Positions 1 to 10,802 of a stretch of 64,000 nucleotides of DNA are shown piece by piece; the stretch's first letter is position 1, and each line of letters starts with the position of its first letter. The stretch spans positions 248,001 to 312,000 of the forward strand of contig NZ_SLXI01000001.1 of the NCBI RefSeq assembly GCF_004345785.1, given 5' to 3'. A model generated the notes under the pieces. That model was not told the origin of the DNA. It searched no databases and was given only the letters and a program-made list of their open reading frames with translations. The position numbers and the translations under genes were made by a program. Source of the DNA: Bisgaardia hudsonensis. Lineage in GTDB: Bacteria > Pseudomonadota > Gammaproteobacteria > Enterobacterales > Pasteurellaceae.

Positions 1-494
1 ATCAGAGTCATTTGGCTTTTGAAGAGCGTATTAAGACAAATTATGATCATCCTAATTCGATCGATCGTGATTTATTAATTGAACATTTACAAAAATTAAA
101 ACAAGGTATCTCGGTTGATATTCCTGTATATAGCTATGTTGAGCATACAAGGACAAGTGAAGTTACACATTTTAGCCCTAAAAAAGTAATTATTTTAGAG
201 GGAATTTTACTTTTGACTGATGAGAAGGTGAGAAGGGAGTCTAATATCTCGGTGTTTGTTGATACGCCTTTAGATACTTGTTTTATTCGTCGTTTAAAAC
301 GAGATATGGAAGAACGTGGACGTTCTTTGGAGTCCGTTGTAGAACAGTACAATAAAACCGTTCGACCGATGTTTTTTCAATTTATTGAGCCATCAAAACG
401 CTATGCAGATATTATCGTTCCAAGAGGTGGAAAAAATAGAATTGCGATCAATATGTTAAAAGCACAGATTATGCATTTATTAGGGAAAAATTAG
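1..494 (+). CDS. udk: uridine kinase, 5' end cut by window edge
   Basis: Phosphorylates uridine and cytidine to UMP and CMP in the cytoplasmic pyrimidine salvage pathway. The visible part is the C-terminal three quarters of the enzyme. The open frame runs straight into the left edge (first codons read Q-S-H-L), so the P-loop lies outside the window; the TTG at 12 is not the real start. Recognisable family segments are YSYVEHTR, the Walker B-like [23 protein letters not shown] and the closing [13 protein letters not shown], all very close to E. coli Udk. The gene ends 8 nt before dcd, and udk-dcd-asmA is also the E. coli order, so the genes are probably co-transcribed. Confidence 0.95.
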   Translation, partial: QSHLAFEERIKTNYDHPNSIDRDLLIEHLQKLKQGISVDIPVYSYVEHTRTSEVTHFSPKKVIILEGILLLTDEKVRRESNISVFVDTPLDTCFIRRLKRDMEERGRSLESVVEQYNKTVRPMFFQFIEPSKRYADIIVPRGGKNRIAINMLKAQIMHLLGKN

Positions 495-502
495 GGATAA
501 AG

Positions 503-1087
503 ATGAGATTATGTGATTTAGACATTGAACGTTATTTAGATGAAGGATTGATTTCGTTAGATCCTAGACCAGATAATAACCAAATTAATGGCGCAACTGT
601 TGATGTGAGATTAGGTAATTCTTTTCGCGTATTCAAAGAACATACTGCTCCTTATATAGATCTCAGTGGACCTAAAGAGGAAGTTTCTGCTCAACTAGAA
701 GCCGTAATGAGTGATGAGATCTTAATTAAAGATGATGAAGCCTTTTTTCTACATCCTGGAGAATTAGCATTGGCGACAACGTTAGAAGAGGTGAAATTAC
801 CTGCTAATATAATTGGTTGGTTAGATGGGCGTTCTTCACTGGCTAGATTAGGTTTAATGGTGCATGTTACGGCTCATCGTATTGATCCTGGTTGGGAAGG
901 CAAGATTGTTTTAGAGTTTTTTAATTCAGGTAAACTACCTTTAGCATTACGACCGAATATGGTAATAGGGGCGTTGAGTTTCGAGATTTTAAGTCGAGAT
1001 GCGGTTCGTCCTTATAATGCCCGCCAGAATGCGAAATATAAAAATCAACAAAGTGCGGTAGCAAGCCGAATTGATAAGGATAAATAA
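503..1087 (+). CDS. dcd: dCTP deaminase
   Basis: Deaminates dCTP to dUTP, the main source of dUMP for thymidylate synthesis in enterobacteria and relatives. The 194-residue length matches the 193-residue E. coli enzyme. The catalytic block is intact: Ser111 and Arg115 lie in [10 protein letters not shown] and the catalytic Glu138 in [10 protein letters not shown]. The start follows a GGGATAAAG ribosome binding site right after udk. A USS (AAGTGCGGT at 1051-1059) lies inside the 3' end of the coding sequence. Function is secure from family conservation. Confidence 0.96.
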   Translation: MRLCDLDIERYLDEGLISLDPRPDNNQINGATVDVRLGNSFRVFKEHTAPYIDLSGPKEEVSAQLEAVMSDEILIKDDEAFFLHPGELALATTLEEVKLPANIIGWLDGRSSLARLGLMVHVTAHRIDPGWEGKIVLEFFNSGKLPLALRPNMVIGALSFEILSRDAVRPYNARQNAKYKNQQSAVASRIDKDK

Positions 1088-1091
1088 CCTT

Positions 1092-2420
1092 ATGAGAAAA
1101 TTTGCCATTATCTTTTTTATTCTAGTGGTGGCATTCTTTTCTTTCAGTTATTTACAAATAGATAAAATACGTACTCAGCTTACTAAATCATTGGTTGAGA
1201 ACGAGATCGCTTTTTCTAAAATAGAGATCAATTTATTTCCCTTACCTACGGTTATTATTCAGCAACCTCAATTTATTTATGAAAAAGATAGGATTTTTTT
1301 TCATTATGCCAGATTTGATTTATCAATACCTTCACTACTATTTGCTGAATTAGCTTTTAAATATATTTCTTTTTCTAATGGAATTAATTCATTTTATAAT
1401 ATTAATGGATTAAATATTAATCTGTCAGAAACCGATTTGAAATTAGATGAATTAATGGTGTTGATTGATAAATTTAAAAAAAATCAAATTTTTGACCGCA
1501 CTTTAAAACAAAATTATTTTAATTTAGATATCAGTTTTCGTAACAATTCAAAGAAAATGATTCATTTCTCTAGTCATATTAATCTTGATAAAACAATTAA
1601 TTTTAATCAGGCAAGTCTGAGTATTTCATCTGATAATCTATCAAAGAAAAATATTATAAAAATAAATCAAGGGATAATTTATCGACAAGATGATTTAAAC
1701 TATAAGTTATTAGTAGGTGATTTGTGGGTGAATGAAGGGCATTTTGTGGATACAACGGTATTTTTTCGGCTACCCCAAAATAATGAACAAAATTATTATT
1801 TGACTATTAATGATAAAAATAATTATGTAAAAATCAATGTATTTCAAGAAAATGAAATAAATCAACTACTTACTCTAAATGTTTTTTTATCAATGGAATC
1901 CTCTGATTTACTTAAATCGTTGCAATTACCGATGATATCTTCTGGTAAATTAAAAGCAAAAGCTAATATCAATATCAAAGATGGTACTATTTTAGATAGT
2001 AATTATCTCTTAGCAGCTGAAAAGGGGACTATTTATGGATTGAATTTGCTCTCTATTATTAGACAATATGTACCTATTAATTATGATGAAGATTCACTTA
2101 ATAACAAGAATATTAATACTTATTTTACTAACCTTTATTTAAATGGTCATTATAGAGATAAGCAGTTTTTATTTTCTGAAATATCATTAACTATGGATGA
2201 CCTTATTGCAACAGGTCAAGGACGTGCCACATTATTAAATTCTGAATGTGATATTAATCTGGAATTTGCATTAAATCGAAATAAATACTCAGAATATACC
2301 TCGTTAAGACTACCGGTTCATTTTTTTGGTCAATGTGATAATCCTCAGTATAAATTACAAGTCAATCAACAGCTATTACGTCAACTAAAATCATTATTAT
2401 TGAAAAAATTTAGACATTAA
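1092..2420 (+). CDS. asmA: AsmA-like inner-membrane-anchored protein
   Basis: AsmA-family proteins are anchored in the inner membrane with a large periplasmic domain and influence outer-membrane assembly and lipid transport. The protein has one N-terminal membrane segment (about residues 4-24) and a long, Asn/Ile/Lys-rich beta-type periplasmic part. I start it at the ATG at 1092 rather than the in-frame TTG at 1071, which would overlap dcd; an AAGGA sits just upstream. At about 443 residues it is shorter than E. coli AsmA (617), mainly in the middle. Assignment rests on position after udk-dcd, the N-terminal anchor, and an AsmA-type C-terminal region around the segment reading LDDLIATGQGRA-like in character; sequence similarity by eye is weak. 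Confidence 0.65.
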   Translation: MRKFAIIFFILVVAFFSFSYLQIDKIRTQLTKSLVENEIAFSKIEINLFPLPTVIIQQPQFIYEKDRIFFHYARFDLSIPSLLFAELAFKYISFSNGINSFYNINGLNINLSETDLKLDELMVLIDKFKKNQIFDRTLKQNYFNLDISFRNNSKKMIHFSSHINLDKTINFNQASLSISSDNLSKKNIIKINQGIIYRQDDLNYKLLVGDLWVNEGHFVDTTVFFRLPQNNEQNYYLTINDKNNYVKINVFQENEINQLLTLNVFLSMESSDLLKSLQLPMISSGKLKAKANINIKDGTILDSNYLLAAEKGTIYGLNLLSIIRQYVPINYDEDSLNNKNINTYFTNLYLNGHYRDKQFLFSEISLTMDDLIATGQGRATLLNSECDINLEFALNRNKYSEYTSLRLPVHFFGQCDNPQYKLQVNQQLLRQLKSLLLKKFRH

Positions 2421-2435
2421 TATATTTGTCAAAAT

Positions 2436-2464
2436 AAAAAAAGTAGCGTTTAACGCTACTTTTT
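2436..2464. terminator. bidirectional intrinsic terminator between asmA and the purine permease
   Basis: AGTAGCG (2442-2448) pairs with CGCTACT (2454-2460), flanked by A-runs on the left and T-runs on the right. It can therefore stop transcription from both convergent genes. Confidence 0.85.
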
Positions 2465-2479
2465 ATATATACCTATTCT

Positions 2480-3787
2480 TTATTTTTTACTCTTTATTGA
2501 TTCTTCAGGTAACACTAAATTAAGAATAAGAGCAAGTATTGAGCCTACGGTTATTCCAGAACCAAATACTTCTTTAAAAAAGTGCGGTAGTTTATCTAAC
2601 AGTTCTGGGCGAGTAGTAACCGCTAGTCCACAACCAATAGAAATGGCAATAATTAATCCATTACGTTTAGAATGTTCTACTTTATCGAGCATTTGGATAC
2701 CTGCAGCAATAATCATTGCGAACATCATTAATCCTGCACCACCAAGTACAGGTAATGGAATGGAAACAATTAATGCACCAAATACAGGAAATAAACCCGC
2801 TAGTACTAATAATCCGCCAGTAAATGCAACAACATAGCGACTTGCGACACCAGTTAGTGAAATCACACCAATATTTTGTGAAAAAGAAGAAAAAGGTGTT
2901 GTTGACATTATCGCAGCCAATGCCGATCCTAGTCCATCACAAAGCACTCCACCACGTAGATGTTTACCTGTAATTTCTGTTTGTGTTGCATTACCGAGTG
3001 CAAGGAAATTACCATTAGATTCTACAATAGTGACGAGATATGCGATTGACATACCGATAATTCCTGAAATTGGAAAAGCTAAACCAAAATGTAATGGTTG
3101 TGGTAATGCAAATACTTGTGCGGTTTTTACTCCGTCAAAATTAACCCAGCCTAATAGTAAAGCGATGATATAGCCAGTCATCATTCCAATTACGATAGCC
3201 GCGGCAGAAAAAATGCCTTTTCCCCATTGTACAAGAGCGACAACAATGATTAATACAAAAGTTGCCATTGTCAGATTTTCAGGTGTAGCATAATTCGCAT
3301 CAGTGGGTTGTCCACCAGCAAACCAGTCAACTGCAACAGGAATGAGGCTTAATCCTATCATCATAACGACTGTTCCCGTTACAACTGGTGGAAAAAGTTT
3401 ACGAATATATGGCATAAAAAAGCTACCGATAATCATAACGATAGAACCAATTAATGATGCACCTAATATACCAGCAACACCTGATTCACTAAACCCAATA
3501 GCTAATGCGGCTGCCACAAAAGTAAAGCTAGTTCCCATTACACTTGGTAGGCGAATGCCTATTGGTCCTAGCCCTCGACATTGTATGATTGTTACAATTC
3601 CAGAGACTAATAATGCGGCATTAACAAGGATAATGGTATCGGTTGTCGGAAGCTTTAGAACATTTCCAATGACTAATGGAACGGCAATTATACCGCCTAA
3701 TGCGGCAAGTAAATGTTGTGCTGCAAGTAGAAGCGTTAAGCCTAAAGGTGGTTTATCTTCTACGTTGTACAATAAGTTATTATTCAT
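2480..3787 (-). CDS. NCS2-family xanthine/uracil-type permease, probably for a purine
   Basis: A 435-residue inner-membrane nucleobase:cation symporter with about 12-14 hydrophobic segments. The NCS2 signature QNIGVISLTGVASRY is present near residue 290, and the start QHLLAALGGIIAVPLVIG is typical of the family's TM1. The spacing and the T-G-V-A-S-R form suit the xanthine/uric acid branch better than UraA, but substrate cannot be fixed by eye. A PurR-type operator over its promoter (3841-3856) supports a purine substrate. It lies downstream of betT but is separated by a terminator, so it is its own transcription unit. Confidence 0.88.
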   Translation of the reverse strand: MNNNLLYNVEDKPPLGLTLLLAAQHLLAALGGIIAVPLVIGNVLKLPTTDTIILVNAALLVSGIVTIIQCRGLGPIGIRLPSVMGTSFTFVAAALAIGFSESGVAGILGASLIGSIVMIIGSFFMPYIRKLFPPVVTGTVVMMIGLSLIPVAVDWFAGGQPTDANYATPENLTMATFVLIIVVALVQWGKGIFSAAAIVIGMMTGYIIALLLGWVNFDGVKTAQVFALPQPLHFGLAFPISGIIGMSIAYLVTIVESNGNFLALGNATQTEITGKHLRGGVLCDGLGSALAAIMSTTPFSSFSQNIGVISLTGVASRYVVAFTGGLLVLAGLFPVFGALIVSIPLPVLGGAGLMMFAMIIAAGIQMLDKVEHSKRNGLIIAISIGCGLAVTTRPELLDKLPHFFKEVFGSGITVGSILALILNLVLPEESIKSKK

Positions 3788-3818
3788 AAGATACCCTAAT
3801 TTAGTAAAAAGAGTGCGA

Positions 3819-3856
3819 ATTATACTTGAATTTTTATTTTAAGAAAACGATTGCGT
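3819..3856 (-). promoter_or_regulatory. promoter with overlapping PurR-type operator for the NCS2 permease
   Basis: On the minus strand a perfect -10 TATAAT (3819-3824) follows a weak -35 at 3842-3847 with 17 bp spacing. The 16-mer AAGAAAACGATTGCGT (3841-3856, plus strand) matches the E. coli PurR consensus ANGCAANCGNTTNCNT at every fixed position but one, and it covers the -35. A bound purine repressor would block RNA polymerase here. The operator identity is inferred from the E. coli consensus. Confidence 0.7.
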
Positions 3857-3880
3857 CATAGGATAGATGGATAAAAATCA

Positions 3881-3914
3881 TAAAAAAAGCGAACCTCGTA
3901 AATAAGGTTCGCTA
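3881..3914 (-). terminator. intrinsic terminator of betT
   Basis: AGCGAACCT (3888-3896) pairs with AGGTTCGCT (3905-3913). On the minus strand the stem is followed by seven T residues. It ends the bet transcript before the permease gene. Confidence 0.88.
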
Positions 3915-3934
3915 TTATTTTTTAGATGATTTTA

Positions 3935-5941
3935 TTAACGTTCAAGATGTAAATATTGCATATGACGTTCATATTGATTCAGAATATCGACTAATACTTG
4001 TTCTTTGGTATAACCGACTAAGTCGTATTCTTGCGATCCTTCATCAAGGAAGACCTCTGCTCTGTAATAGTATTCTGCATGAGTAGTTTGCGTATTTAAG
4101 GTAAAACTTGGACGTTCAGCCTTAACTAGATAAACTTCGTAAACAAAATCAGTTTCATCGCCATGACCTACTTTTAGGCTTAATCCTTTAAATCCTTGAT
4201 GTTCAGCGTTTTCAACTAATCTTGTTTGCAGTCCACCTGTTTGTAGCTCTTTTGATACTTCTTGCATTGCGGTTAATACAACAGATTGCATAAACACTTC
4301 TACTTGATTTTTATTTGGGAAGTTGACGATACGTTGTAATCTCGCTTTCCAATTTTTACCACTATTAATCACATTGGCAGTATCGGTTGCATTGGCTTTA
4401 CGTTTATTACCCTCTTGTTTGAGCGACTTCCAAATGGATATCATATATAAGATTAAAATGATTGAAAATGGTAATCCAGCGATAACAGACACTGATTGTA
4501 ATGAGCTAAAACCACCAGCAAATAGTAATCCTAGTGTGATTGCTCCTGTTGCAGATGCCCAAAATAATCTTAACCAAATTGGTGCGTCCGCATCATTTTC
4601 TAATCCACGAGAGCTTAAATTAGATAATACTAATGCACCAGAGTCAGCGGAAGTAATAAAGAATATTAAACCGATAATGACACCAGAGAAAGATAAAATA
4701 TTACTATAAGGGTAGTATTCAAATAAGGCAAACATACCCATTGCAGCATTATTAATTGCGGTTTCACCAAGCTCTTTTGCACCACCAGCAACGAGATCAA
4801 TCGCTGAATTTCCAAAGATTGAGAACCAAGCAAAGATGAATCCAAGTGGGATAAACATTACACCAAATACAAATTCTCTTAAGGTACGGCCACGACTAAT
4901 TCTTGCAATAAATAAGCCTACGAATGGAGCCCAAGCTACCCACCACGCCCAGAAGAAAACTGTCCACCAAGATTTCCATTCTGCACCAGATTTGCCTTCA
5001 TAAGCATAGACATCAAATGTTTTTACTAAAATTGATTGGAAATAATCACCAATATTTTGAGTAAAAGCATTAAATAAGTGAACAGTATTACCCATTACTA
5101 AAACAGCAATAAGCAGTAAAATTGCGGTAAACATATTAAATTCAGATAGTCGGCGAACGCCTTTTTCAACGCCTGTCATCGCGGATAAAGCTGCCGCTAT
5201 TACAACAGTGATGATAATAATACTTTGTACTAATTTACTGGATTCAATACCAAAAACGTGTGTTAAACCTGCATTTGCTTGTAATACACCAATTCCTAAA
5301 CTGGTGGATATTCCCATTAATGTACAGACAACACCAAAGGTATCCACACTATCGCCTAGCCAACCTTTCACCAATTTTTCACCAAAAATAGGTGTTAATG
5401 CACTACGAAGTGCTAATGGCATATTTTTTCTATAAGCAAAGTAAGCTAATGCCATACCGATTAGGGCATAAATTCCCCAACCGTGCAATCCCCAGTGGAG
5501 AAATGCTTGTGGTATTGCTGCTCGCATTGCTTCTGCACTTGCTGGTTCAATGCCTGCGTGTGGCGTTAAATAATGCATTAAGGGTTCTGATGCACCAAAG
5601 AAAAGTAAATCAATACCAATACCAGCGGAGAATAGCATTGCCGCCCAAGCGAGAAATGGAAATTGCGCTTTCTCTTGGTCTTGACCTAGCTTGATATTAC
5701 CATAGCTTGATACACCAACAAAAATAGCAAAGATACTATAAGCCGCAACAGCTAGCATATAATACCAACCAAAATTATCGGACACCCAAGTCATTCCTGA
5801 ACTAAGTAATGCTTGGCTATAATCTGGAAATAGAATTGTCCAAACTATTAATATAATTGAAATAATCGCAGAACCAAGAAAAACAGTTTTGTTTAATCTT
5901 AGTACTTGTGTTGTTTCATTATCTGAAAAAGAATTATTCAT
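3935..5941 (-). CDS. betT: BCCT-family choline transporter
   Basis: High-capacity choline importer of the betaine/choline/carnitine family. It has about 12 membrane segments and the BCCT signature in TM8, WWTVFFWAWWVAWAPF, with aromatic choline-binding residues. At 668 residues it carries the long cytoplasmic C-terminal tail (about residues 510-668) characteristic of BetT-type osmosensing transporters. It is the last gene of betB-betA-betT, 93 nt after betA. It supplies the choline that BetA and BetB oxidise to the osmoprotectant glycine betaine. Confidence 0.93.
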   Translation of the reverse strand: MNNSFSDNETTQVLRLNKTVFLGSAIISIILIVWTILFPDYSQALLSSGMTWVSDNFGWYYMLAVAAYSIFAIFVGVSSYGNIKLGQDQEKAQFPFLAWAAMLFSAGIGIDLLFFGASEPLMHYLTPHAGIEPASAEAMRAAIPQAFLHWGLHGWGIYALIGMALAYFAYRKNMPLALRSALTPIFGEKLVKGWLGDSVDTFGVVCTLMGISTSLGIGVLQANAGLTHVFGIESSKLVQSIIIITVVIAAALSAMTGVEKGVRRLSEFNMFTAILLLIAVLVMGNTVHLFNAFTQNIGDYFQSILVKTFDVYAYEGKSGAEWKSWWTVFFWAWWVAWAPFVGLFIARISRGRTLREFVFGVMFIPLGFIFAWFSIFGNSAIDLVAGGAKELGETAINNAAMGMFALFEYYPYSNILSFSGVIIGLIFFITSADSGALVLSNLSSRGLENDADAPIWLRLFWASATGAITLGLLFAGGFSSLQSVSVIAGLPFSIILILYMISIWKSLKQEGNKRKANATDTANVINSGKNWKARLQRIVNFPNKNQVEVFMQSVVLTAMQEVSKELQTGGLQTRLVENAEHQGFKGLSLKVGHGDETDFVYEVYLVKAERPSFTLNTQTTHAEYYYRAEVFLDEGSQEYDLVGYTKEQVLVDILNQYERHMQYLHLER

Positions 5942-6034
5942 AATAAATCTCTGTATTAAGTTAATATTATTTTTAATAAGGTTTTAATTTACCAAGTAGC
6001 GAAGTAAAACCTTATCAAAAGTTAAAAAGTGCGG

Positions 6035-7732
6035 TTATTTTTTAGGTTGATATTTTCTAAGTGGTGCTTTACGTAATGGTGCACCATTGGCAACAAAATA
6101 GTCCGCTGTTGATCGAGGTAATTGAATGCCTTTTATTTTATCGGCAATTTTTTCTGCCATCATTACAGTCGTTGCGTTTAAGTTACCACTAATAATATTT
6201 GGCATAATAGAGGCGTCAACGACTCGCAAGCCCTCAATACCATGCACAAGTCCTTCACCATTTACCACTGAATTATTATCTTCACCCATCGCACAAGTAC
6301 AAGATGGGTGGTAGGCGGTTTCTGCATGGTTACGTACATAGTCATCTAATTGCTCATCGGTAACGACATCTTCTGAAGGGGATAATGCTTTACCTCGGAA
6401 GGGATCAAGTGCTGGTTGATGCATAATCTCTCTGGTAATACGCATAGCTTCCCTAAATTCTCTCCAGTCTTGTTCATGAGACATATAATTAAATAAAATA
6501 CTTGGGTGAACTGTTGGATCAATAGATTTTAATTTAACACGCCCACGGCTAGGTGAACGTAATGAACCTACATGAGCTTGGAAACTATGTGAATCACTTG
6601 CATTGGTTCCATCGTAACGAACTGCTAATGGCAAAAAGTGATATTGGATATTTGGATGTGTAAATTCTTCGTGAGTACGAATAAAACCACCGCCTTCAAA
6701 ATGATTAGTTGCACCTAATCCTGTTCCTAAGAATAGCCATTCTGCACCAATAGGTGGTTTATTCCACCATTTATTTGCAGGAGCAATAGAAACAGGTTGA
6801 GTACATTCATATTGCATATAAAGCTCTAAATGATCTTGTAAATTATTACCTACACCTGGTAAATCAAGTATTTCATTTATACCTAATTCTTTAAGCCATT
6901 CTCCAGGCCCTATTCCTGAACGTTGTAATAATTGCGGTGAAGCAATAGCACCAGATGAGACGATAACTTCTTGTGTCACGTGGAAAGTTTTAATTGTTCC
7001 TTTGTGTAACACTTTTACACCAACGGCTCTTTTTCCTTCAAATAAGATCACATCAGTTAATGCGTGCGTCAAAATAGTTAAATTTTCACGAGGTTTGGCG
7101 AGATCAAGATAACCACGAGCAGTAGAGGCTCTGCGACCTTTTGGTGTTACGAAGCGATCCATTGGACCAAAGCCTTCTTGTTGATAGCCATTTAAATCAT
7201 CTGTTCTTGGATAACCTGCTTGCACGCCTGCTTCGATCATTGCTTCATATAATGGATTTTGATTTGGTTTAGCTGTAGTCATTTCAACTGGGCCACCAAC
7301 GCCGTGATAGTCATTTTCGCCAGCATCTCTATTTTCAGCCTTTTTGAAATAAGGAAGGCAATCTAGATAAGACCAATTTTCAAGTCCTTTTATTTTTGCC
7401 CAATCATCAAAATCTAAAGCATTACCACGAATATAGCACATACCATTAATTAATGATGAGCCTCCTAAGCCTTTACCACGACCACAATCCATTATACGAT
7501 TATTCATATGTGGTTCAGGATCGGTTTTATAACCCCAGTTATACATTCTTCCTTGTAATGGCATAGCCAATGCAGCTGGCATTTGAGTTCTGAAATCAAA
7601 ACGATAATCAGGATGTCCAGCTTCTAATAATAAAACTTTTGTATTAGGATTTTCGGTTAAACGAGTAGCAAGCACATTTCCTGCTGAGCCAGCGCCGACA
7701 ATAATATAATCAAATTCTTTTTTTTCTGTCAT
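6035..7732 (-). CDS. betA: choline dehydrogenase
   Basis: FAD-dependent GMC oxidoreductase that oxidises choline to betaine aldehyde, and can also oxidise the aldehyde. The FAD-binding GAGSAG lies at about residues 12-17, the GMC signature [20 protein letters not shown] at about 84-103, and the active-site His segment [10 protein letters not shown] near residue 465, followed by the conserved Asn in [12 protein letters not shown]. Length 565 fits E. coli BetA (556). The ATG is preceded by AAGGAAA. It lies 43 nt downstream of betB. Confidence 0.95.
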   Translation of the reverse strand: MTEKKEFDYIIVGAGSAGNVLATRLTENPNTKVLLLEAGHPDYRFDFRTQMPAALAMPLQGRMYNWGYKTDPEPHMNNRIMDCGRGKGLGGSSLINGMCYIRGNALDFDDWAKIKGLENWSYLDCLPYFKKAENRDAGENDYHGVGGPVEMTTAKPNQNPLYEAMIEAGVQAGYPRTDDLNGYQQEGFGPMDRFVTPKGRRASTARGYLDLAKPRENLTILTHALTDVILFEGKRAVGVKVLHKGTIKTFHVTQEVIVSSGAIASPQLLQRSGIGPGEWLKELGINEILDLPGVGNNLQDHLELYMQYECTQPVSIAPANKWWNKPPIGAEWLFLGTGLGATNHFEGGGFIRTHEEFTHPNIQYHFLPLAVRYDGTNASDSHSFQAHVGSLRSPSRGRVKLKSIDPTVHPSILFNYMSHEQDWREFREAMRITREIMHQPALDPFRGKALSPSEDVVTDEQLDDYVRNHAETAYHPSCTCAMGEDNNSVVNGEGLVHGIEGLRVVDASIMPNIISGNLNATTVMMAEKIADKIKGIQLPRSTADYFVANGAPLRKAPLRKYQPKK

Positions 7733-7775
7733 AATTAGTTTCCTTGTTATTCTTTATTTTATTCGTGTATAGTTA

Positions 7776-9257
7776 TTAGAATACTGATTCAAATTTTCCC
7801 AATTCGACTTGAATTGATTTAGTTTGTGTATAATGAAGTAATGTTTGTATGCCATTTTCTCGCCCTATACCTGATTGCTTGTAACCACCAACAGGCATTT
7901 GAGCCGCTGATTCTCCCCAAGTATTAATCCAACAAATTCCTGATTCTATTTGTGCAATAATACGATGTGCTTTTATTAGATCTTTAGTTACTATGCCAGC
8001 CGCTAATCCATATTCTGTATTATTTGCACGTTGAATCACTTCTTCTTCTGTGTCATAGCCTAAGATTGACATCACTGGTCCAAAGATTTCTTCTCTTACT
8101 ATTTCCATATCATCAGTACAATCTGTGAATACGGTAGGATAAACAAATGCGCCTTTTGATAATTTAGTATCGGTTGTTTTTTTTCCACCACAGAGTAAAC
8201 GAGCTTTAGATTGTTTACCTAATTCAATGTAATGTAAGACTTTTTCCATATGTGGAAAACTTGCTAATGGCCCCATATTAGTATTTTCATTCATTGGATC
8301 ACCAATGTTAATTCGTTTTACTTTTTCTATGATTTTATTTTCAAAGGCTTCTTTTATAGAATTTGCTACGAATACTCTTGTTCCATTGGTGCAGACTTGT
8401 CCTGTGCTATAAAAATTCGCCATCATTGCAATATCTGTTGCAAGTTCAATATCGGTATCTTCACAAATGATTAATGGTGATTTACCGCCAAGTTCCATCG
8501 TAACATCTTTTAAAGAAGAGCTTGCTGCAGCACTCATTACTTTTTTACCTGTTGGTACACTTCCAGTAAAAGAGATTTTAGCTATTTCAGGGTGATTTGT
8601 TAAAGCACTACCTACTTCATGATTTCCTTGAACCACATTGAAAACACCATCTGGTAATCCTGCCTCAGTAAATATTTCCGCTAATTTTAAAGCAGATAGT
8701 GGCGTAACCTCTGATGGTTTAAAAATCATAGCATTACCAGCCGCAAGAGCAGGGGCTGCTTTCCACATCGCAATTTGTATAGGATAATTCCAAGCACCGA
8801 TACCAGCTACAACTCCTAACGGTTCTTGGCGAGTATAAACAAAACTGGTTTCTCTAAGGGGAATTTGTCTGCCTTCAATGGCTGTCGCTAAGCCAGCATA
8901 ATATTCAATCACATCAGCTCCAGTAACAATATCAACATATTTTGTTTCAGAAATTGCTTTCCCTGTATCTAAGGTTTCAAGTATTGCTAGTTCATCATTT
9001 CGATTACGTAAAATTTCTACTGCTTTTAACAAAATTCGACTACGTTCTACGGCAGTCATTGTAGCCCAAATTTTTTGCCCTTTTTGTGCGGCTTTTACTG
9101 CTTCATTGATTTGTGAAATGGTGGTTTGTTGAATAGTTGTTAATACTTGGTTATTTGCGGGATTAATACTCTGAAAAGTGGGAAGTGAATTATCTACGGG
9201 TAAATATTGACCATTGATATAAGCGGTGGGGGTTTGATTAAAATATTTATTAATCAT
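7776..9257 (-). CDS. betB: betaine aldehyde dehydrogenase
   Basis: NAD(P)-dependent aldehyde dehydrogenase that makes glycine betaine from betaine aldehyde. The catalytic Glu motif MELGGKSPL and the nucleophile Cys in GQVCTNGTR are both intact, and the 493-residue length matches E. coli BetB (490). It is the first gene of the betB-betA-betT unit and has a good AGGAGA ribosome binding site. No betI regulator precedes it; upstream is about 390 bp of non-coding AT-rich DNA. Confidence 0.95.
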   Translation of the reverse strand: MINKYFNQTPTAYINGQYLPVDNSLPTFQSINPANNQVLTTIQQTTISQINEAVKAAQKGQKIWATMTAVERSRILLKAVEILRNRNDELAILETLDTGKAISETKYVDIVTGADVIEYYAGLATAIEGRQIPLRETSFVYTRQEPLGVVAGIGAWNYPIQIAMWKAAPALAAGNAMIFKPSEVTPLSALKLAEIFTEAGLPDGVFNVVQGNHEVGSALTNHPEIAKISFTGSVPTGKKVMSAAASSSLKDVTMELGGKSPLIICEDTDIELATDIAMMANFYSTGQVCTNGTRVFVANSIKEAFENKIIEKVKRINIGDPMNENTNMGPLASFPHMEKVLHYIELGKQSKARLLCGGKKTTDTKLSKGAFVYPTVFTDCTDDMEIVREEIFGPVMSILGYDTEEEVIQRANNTEYGLAAGIVTKDLIKAHRIIAQIESGICWINTWGESAAQMPVGGYKQSGIGRENGIQTLLHYTQTKSIQVELGKFESVF

Positions 9258-9589
9258 AAGTTCTCCTAAATTAATATTTAATAATGGAGCCCTGATAATA
9301 TAGATGATGTTAGTAGTAAGTAGTGTTTTATTATTAACAATAAAGGTAGAAATTTGTATATTTCATATGATGTACTCTTTTTTATCAGAAATGTATCAAT
9401 GCGGCAAATATAGTGTGATTTCTTTATATACAGGACTTTTCTGTCTTTCTAATATACGCTTTTAGAAATAGGAAATCAAATTTTATACTGATTTTTATTT
9501 GTTTTATATTATATTACTTTGGTGATTTATCTTTTTCACTATTATTATACTAATTTTTAACAAAAAAATAATATTCTATTAAACTATCT
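9258..9589. other. non-coding region upstream of betB
   Basis: AT-rich spacer with no open frame or RNA gene that I can support. No BetI-like gene or obvious dyad operator was seen. The betB promoter must lie here, but no convincing -35/-10 pair stands out; TTGATA near 9400 (minus strand) lacks a good -10. Confidence 0.6.
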
Positions 9590-9628
9590 AAAAAAAGACC
9601 GCACTTTTAGGATTGGTGCGGTCTTTTT
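9590..9628 (-). terminator. USS-pair terminator of pth-ychF
   Basis: GACCGCAC (9597-9604) pairs with GTGCGGTC (9616-9623), made from two inverted uptake-signal cores, with A-run and T-run flanks. It lies just after the ychF stop on the minus strand. Confidence 0.9.
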
Positions 9629-9651
9629 CTGTAAGTCAAATCTTAGTTAAA

Positions 9652-10743
9652 TTAGACGTTAAATCTAAAATGCATTACATCGCCATCTTGAACAATGTAA
9701 TCTTTTCCTTCTAATCGCCATTTTCCAGCTTCTTTTGCACCATTTTCGCCTTTATATTGAACAAAGTCTTCATAAGCAATTACTTCTGCTCGAATAAAGC
9801 CCTTTTCAAAATCGGTATGAATGACCGCGGCTGCTTTAGGTGCTGTTGCGCCTATGGCAACAGTCCAAGCTCGAACTTCTTTTACACCAGCAGTAAAATA
9901 GGTTTGTAAGTTGAGTAATGAATAGCCAGCTCGAATAACACGGTTTAATCCTGGTTCTTCAATACCAAGATCTTGTAAAAACTCTACTTTTTCTTCATCA
10001 TCAAGCTCTGCTATTTCTGATTCAATAGCTGCACAAACAGGAACAACGACCGCACCTTCTTTCTCTGCTATTTCACGCACACGATCTAAGTAGGGATTAT
10101 TTTCAAAGCCATCTTCATTAACATTAGCAATATACATTGTTGGTTTTAAAGTAAGGAAATTATAGCTTTTAATAGCGTGTAATTCGTCTTTATCTAATCC
10201 TACGGATCGGATCATTCCAGCATTTTCTAATACAGGTAAGATTTTTTCCATAATAGATAATTCAAATTTAGCTTCTTTATCACCACCTTTTGCACGTTTT
10301 TGTAAACGTTGGATTGCACGTTCACAACTATCTAAATCAGATAAAGCTAATTCTGTATTGATAATTTCAATATCAGAAGCTGGATCAATTTTCCCCGCTA
10401 CGTGGACAATATCATCATTTTCAAAACAGCGTACTACATGACCAATAGCATCAGTTTCACGAATATTAGCTAAAAATTTATTTCCTAATCCTTCACCTTT
10501 ACTTGCTCCAGCGACTAAACCTGCGATATCCACAAACTCCATAGTGGTAGGTAAGACACGTTGTGGGTTAACAATTTCAGCAAGTGCATCTAATCGAGGA
10601 TCAGGCATTGGTACGACACCAGTGTTGGGTTCAATGGTACAGAAAGGGTAGTTTGCCGCTTCAATACCAGCTTTTGTTAATGCGTTAAAAAGGGTTGATT
10701 TACCAACGTTAGGTAAACCCACGATACCACATTTAAATCCCAT
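9652..10743 (-). CDS. ychF: ribosome-binding ATPase YchF
   Basis: Obg-family P-loop protein that binds ribosomes and is implicated in stress and translation control. It shows GLPNVGKST (residues 9-17, Walker A), the G3 element DIAGL (72-76), and NVNE (207-210) in place of NKxD, the change that gives YchF its ATP rather than GTP preference. A C-terminal TGS domain ends in [16 protein letters not shown]. Length 363 is the same as E. coli YchF. It follows pth by 59 nt, the usual pth-ychF pairing. Confidence 0.96.
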   Translation of the reverse strand: MGFKCGIVGLPNVGKSTLFNALTKAGIEAANYPFCTIEPNTGVVPMPDPRLDALAEIVNPQRVLPTTMEFVDIAGLVAGASKGEGLGNKFLANIRETDAIGHVVRCFENDDIVHVAGKIDPASDIEIINTELALSDLDSCERAIQRLQKRAKGGDKEAKFELSIMEKILPVLENAGMIRSVGLDKDELHAIKSYNFLTLKPTMYIANVNEDGFENNPYLDRVREIAEKEGAVVVPVCAAIESEIAELDDEEKVEFLQDLGIEEPGLNRVIRAGYSLLNLQTYFTAGVKEVRAWTVAIGATAPKAAAVIHTDFEKGFIRAEVIAYEDFVQYKGENGAKEAGKWRLEGKDYIVQDGDVMHFRFNV

Positions 10744-10802
10744 AATATTTTCCTTTGTAGTTGTTTGGCTTTTTCTTTAGTTGCCAGTAAATAAATAATC
10801 TG

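Noticed and set aside
3303-3842. 179-codon open frame antisense to the NCS2 permease
   Set aside because: It mirrors a strongly conserved permease gene and has no ribosome binding site or recognisable protein; it is a codon-bias shadow.
9521-9541. CRP-like GTGA...TCAC sequence upstream of betB
   Set aside because: The half-sites are separated by 10 instead of 6 bases.
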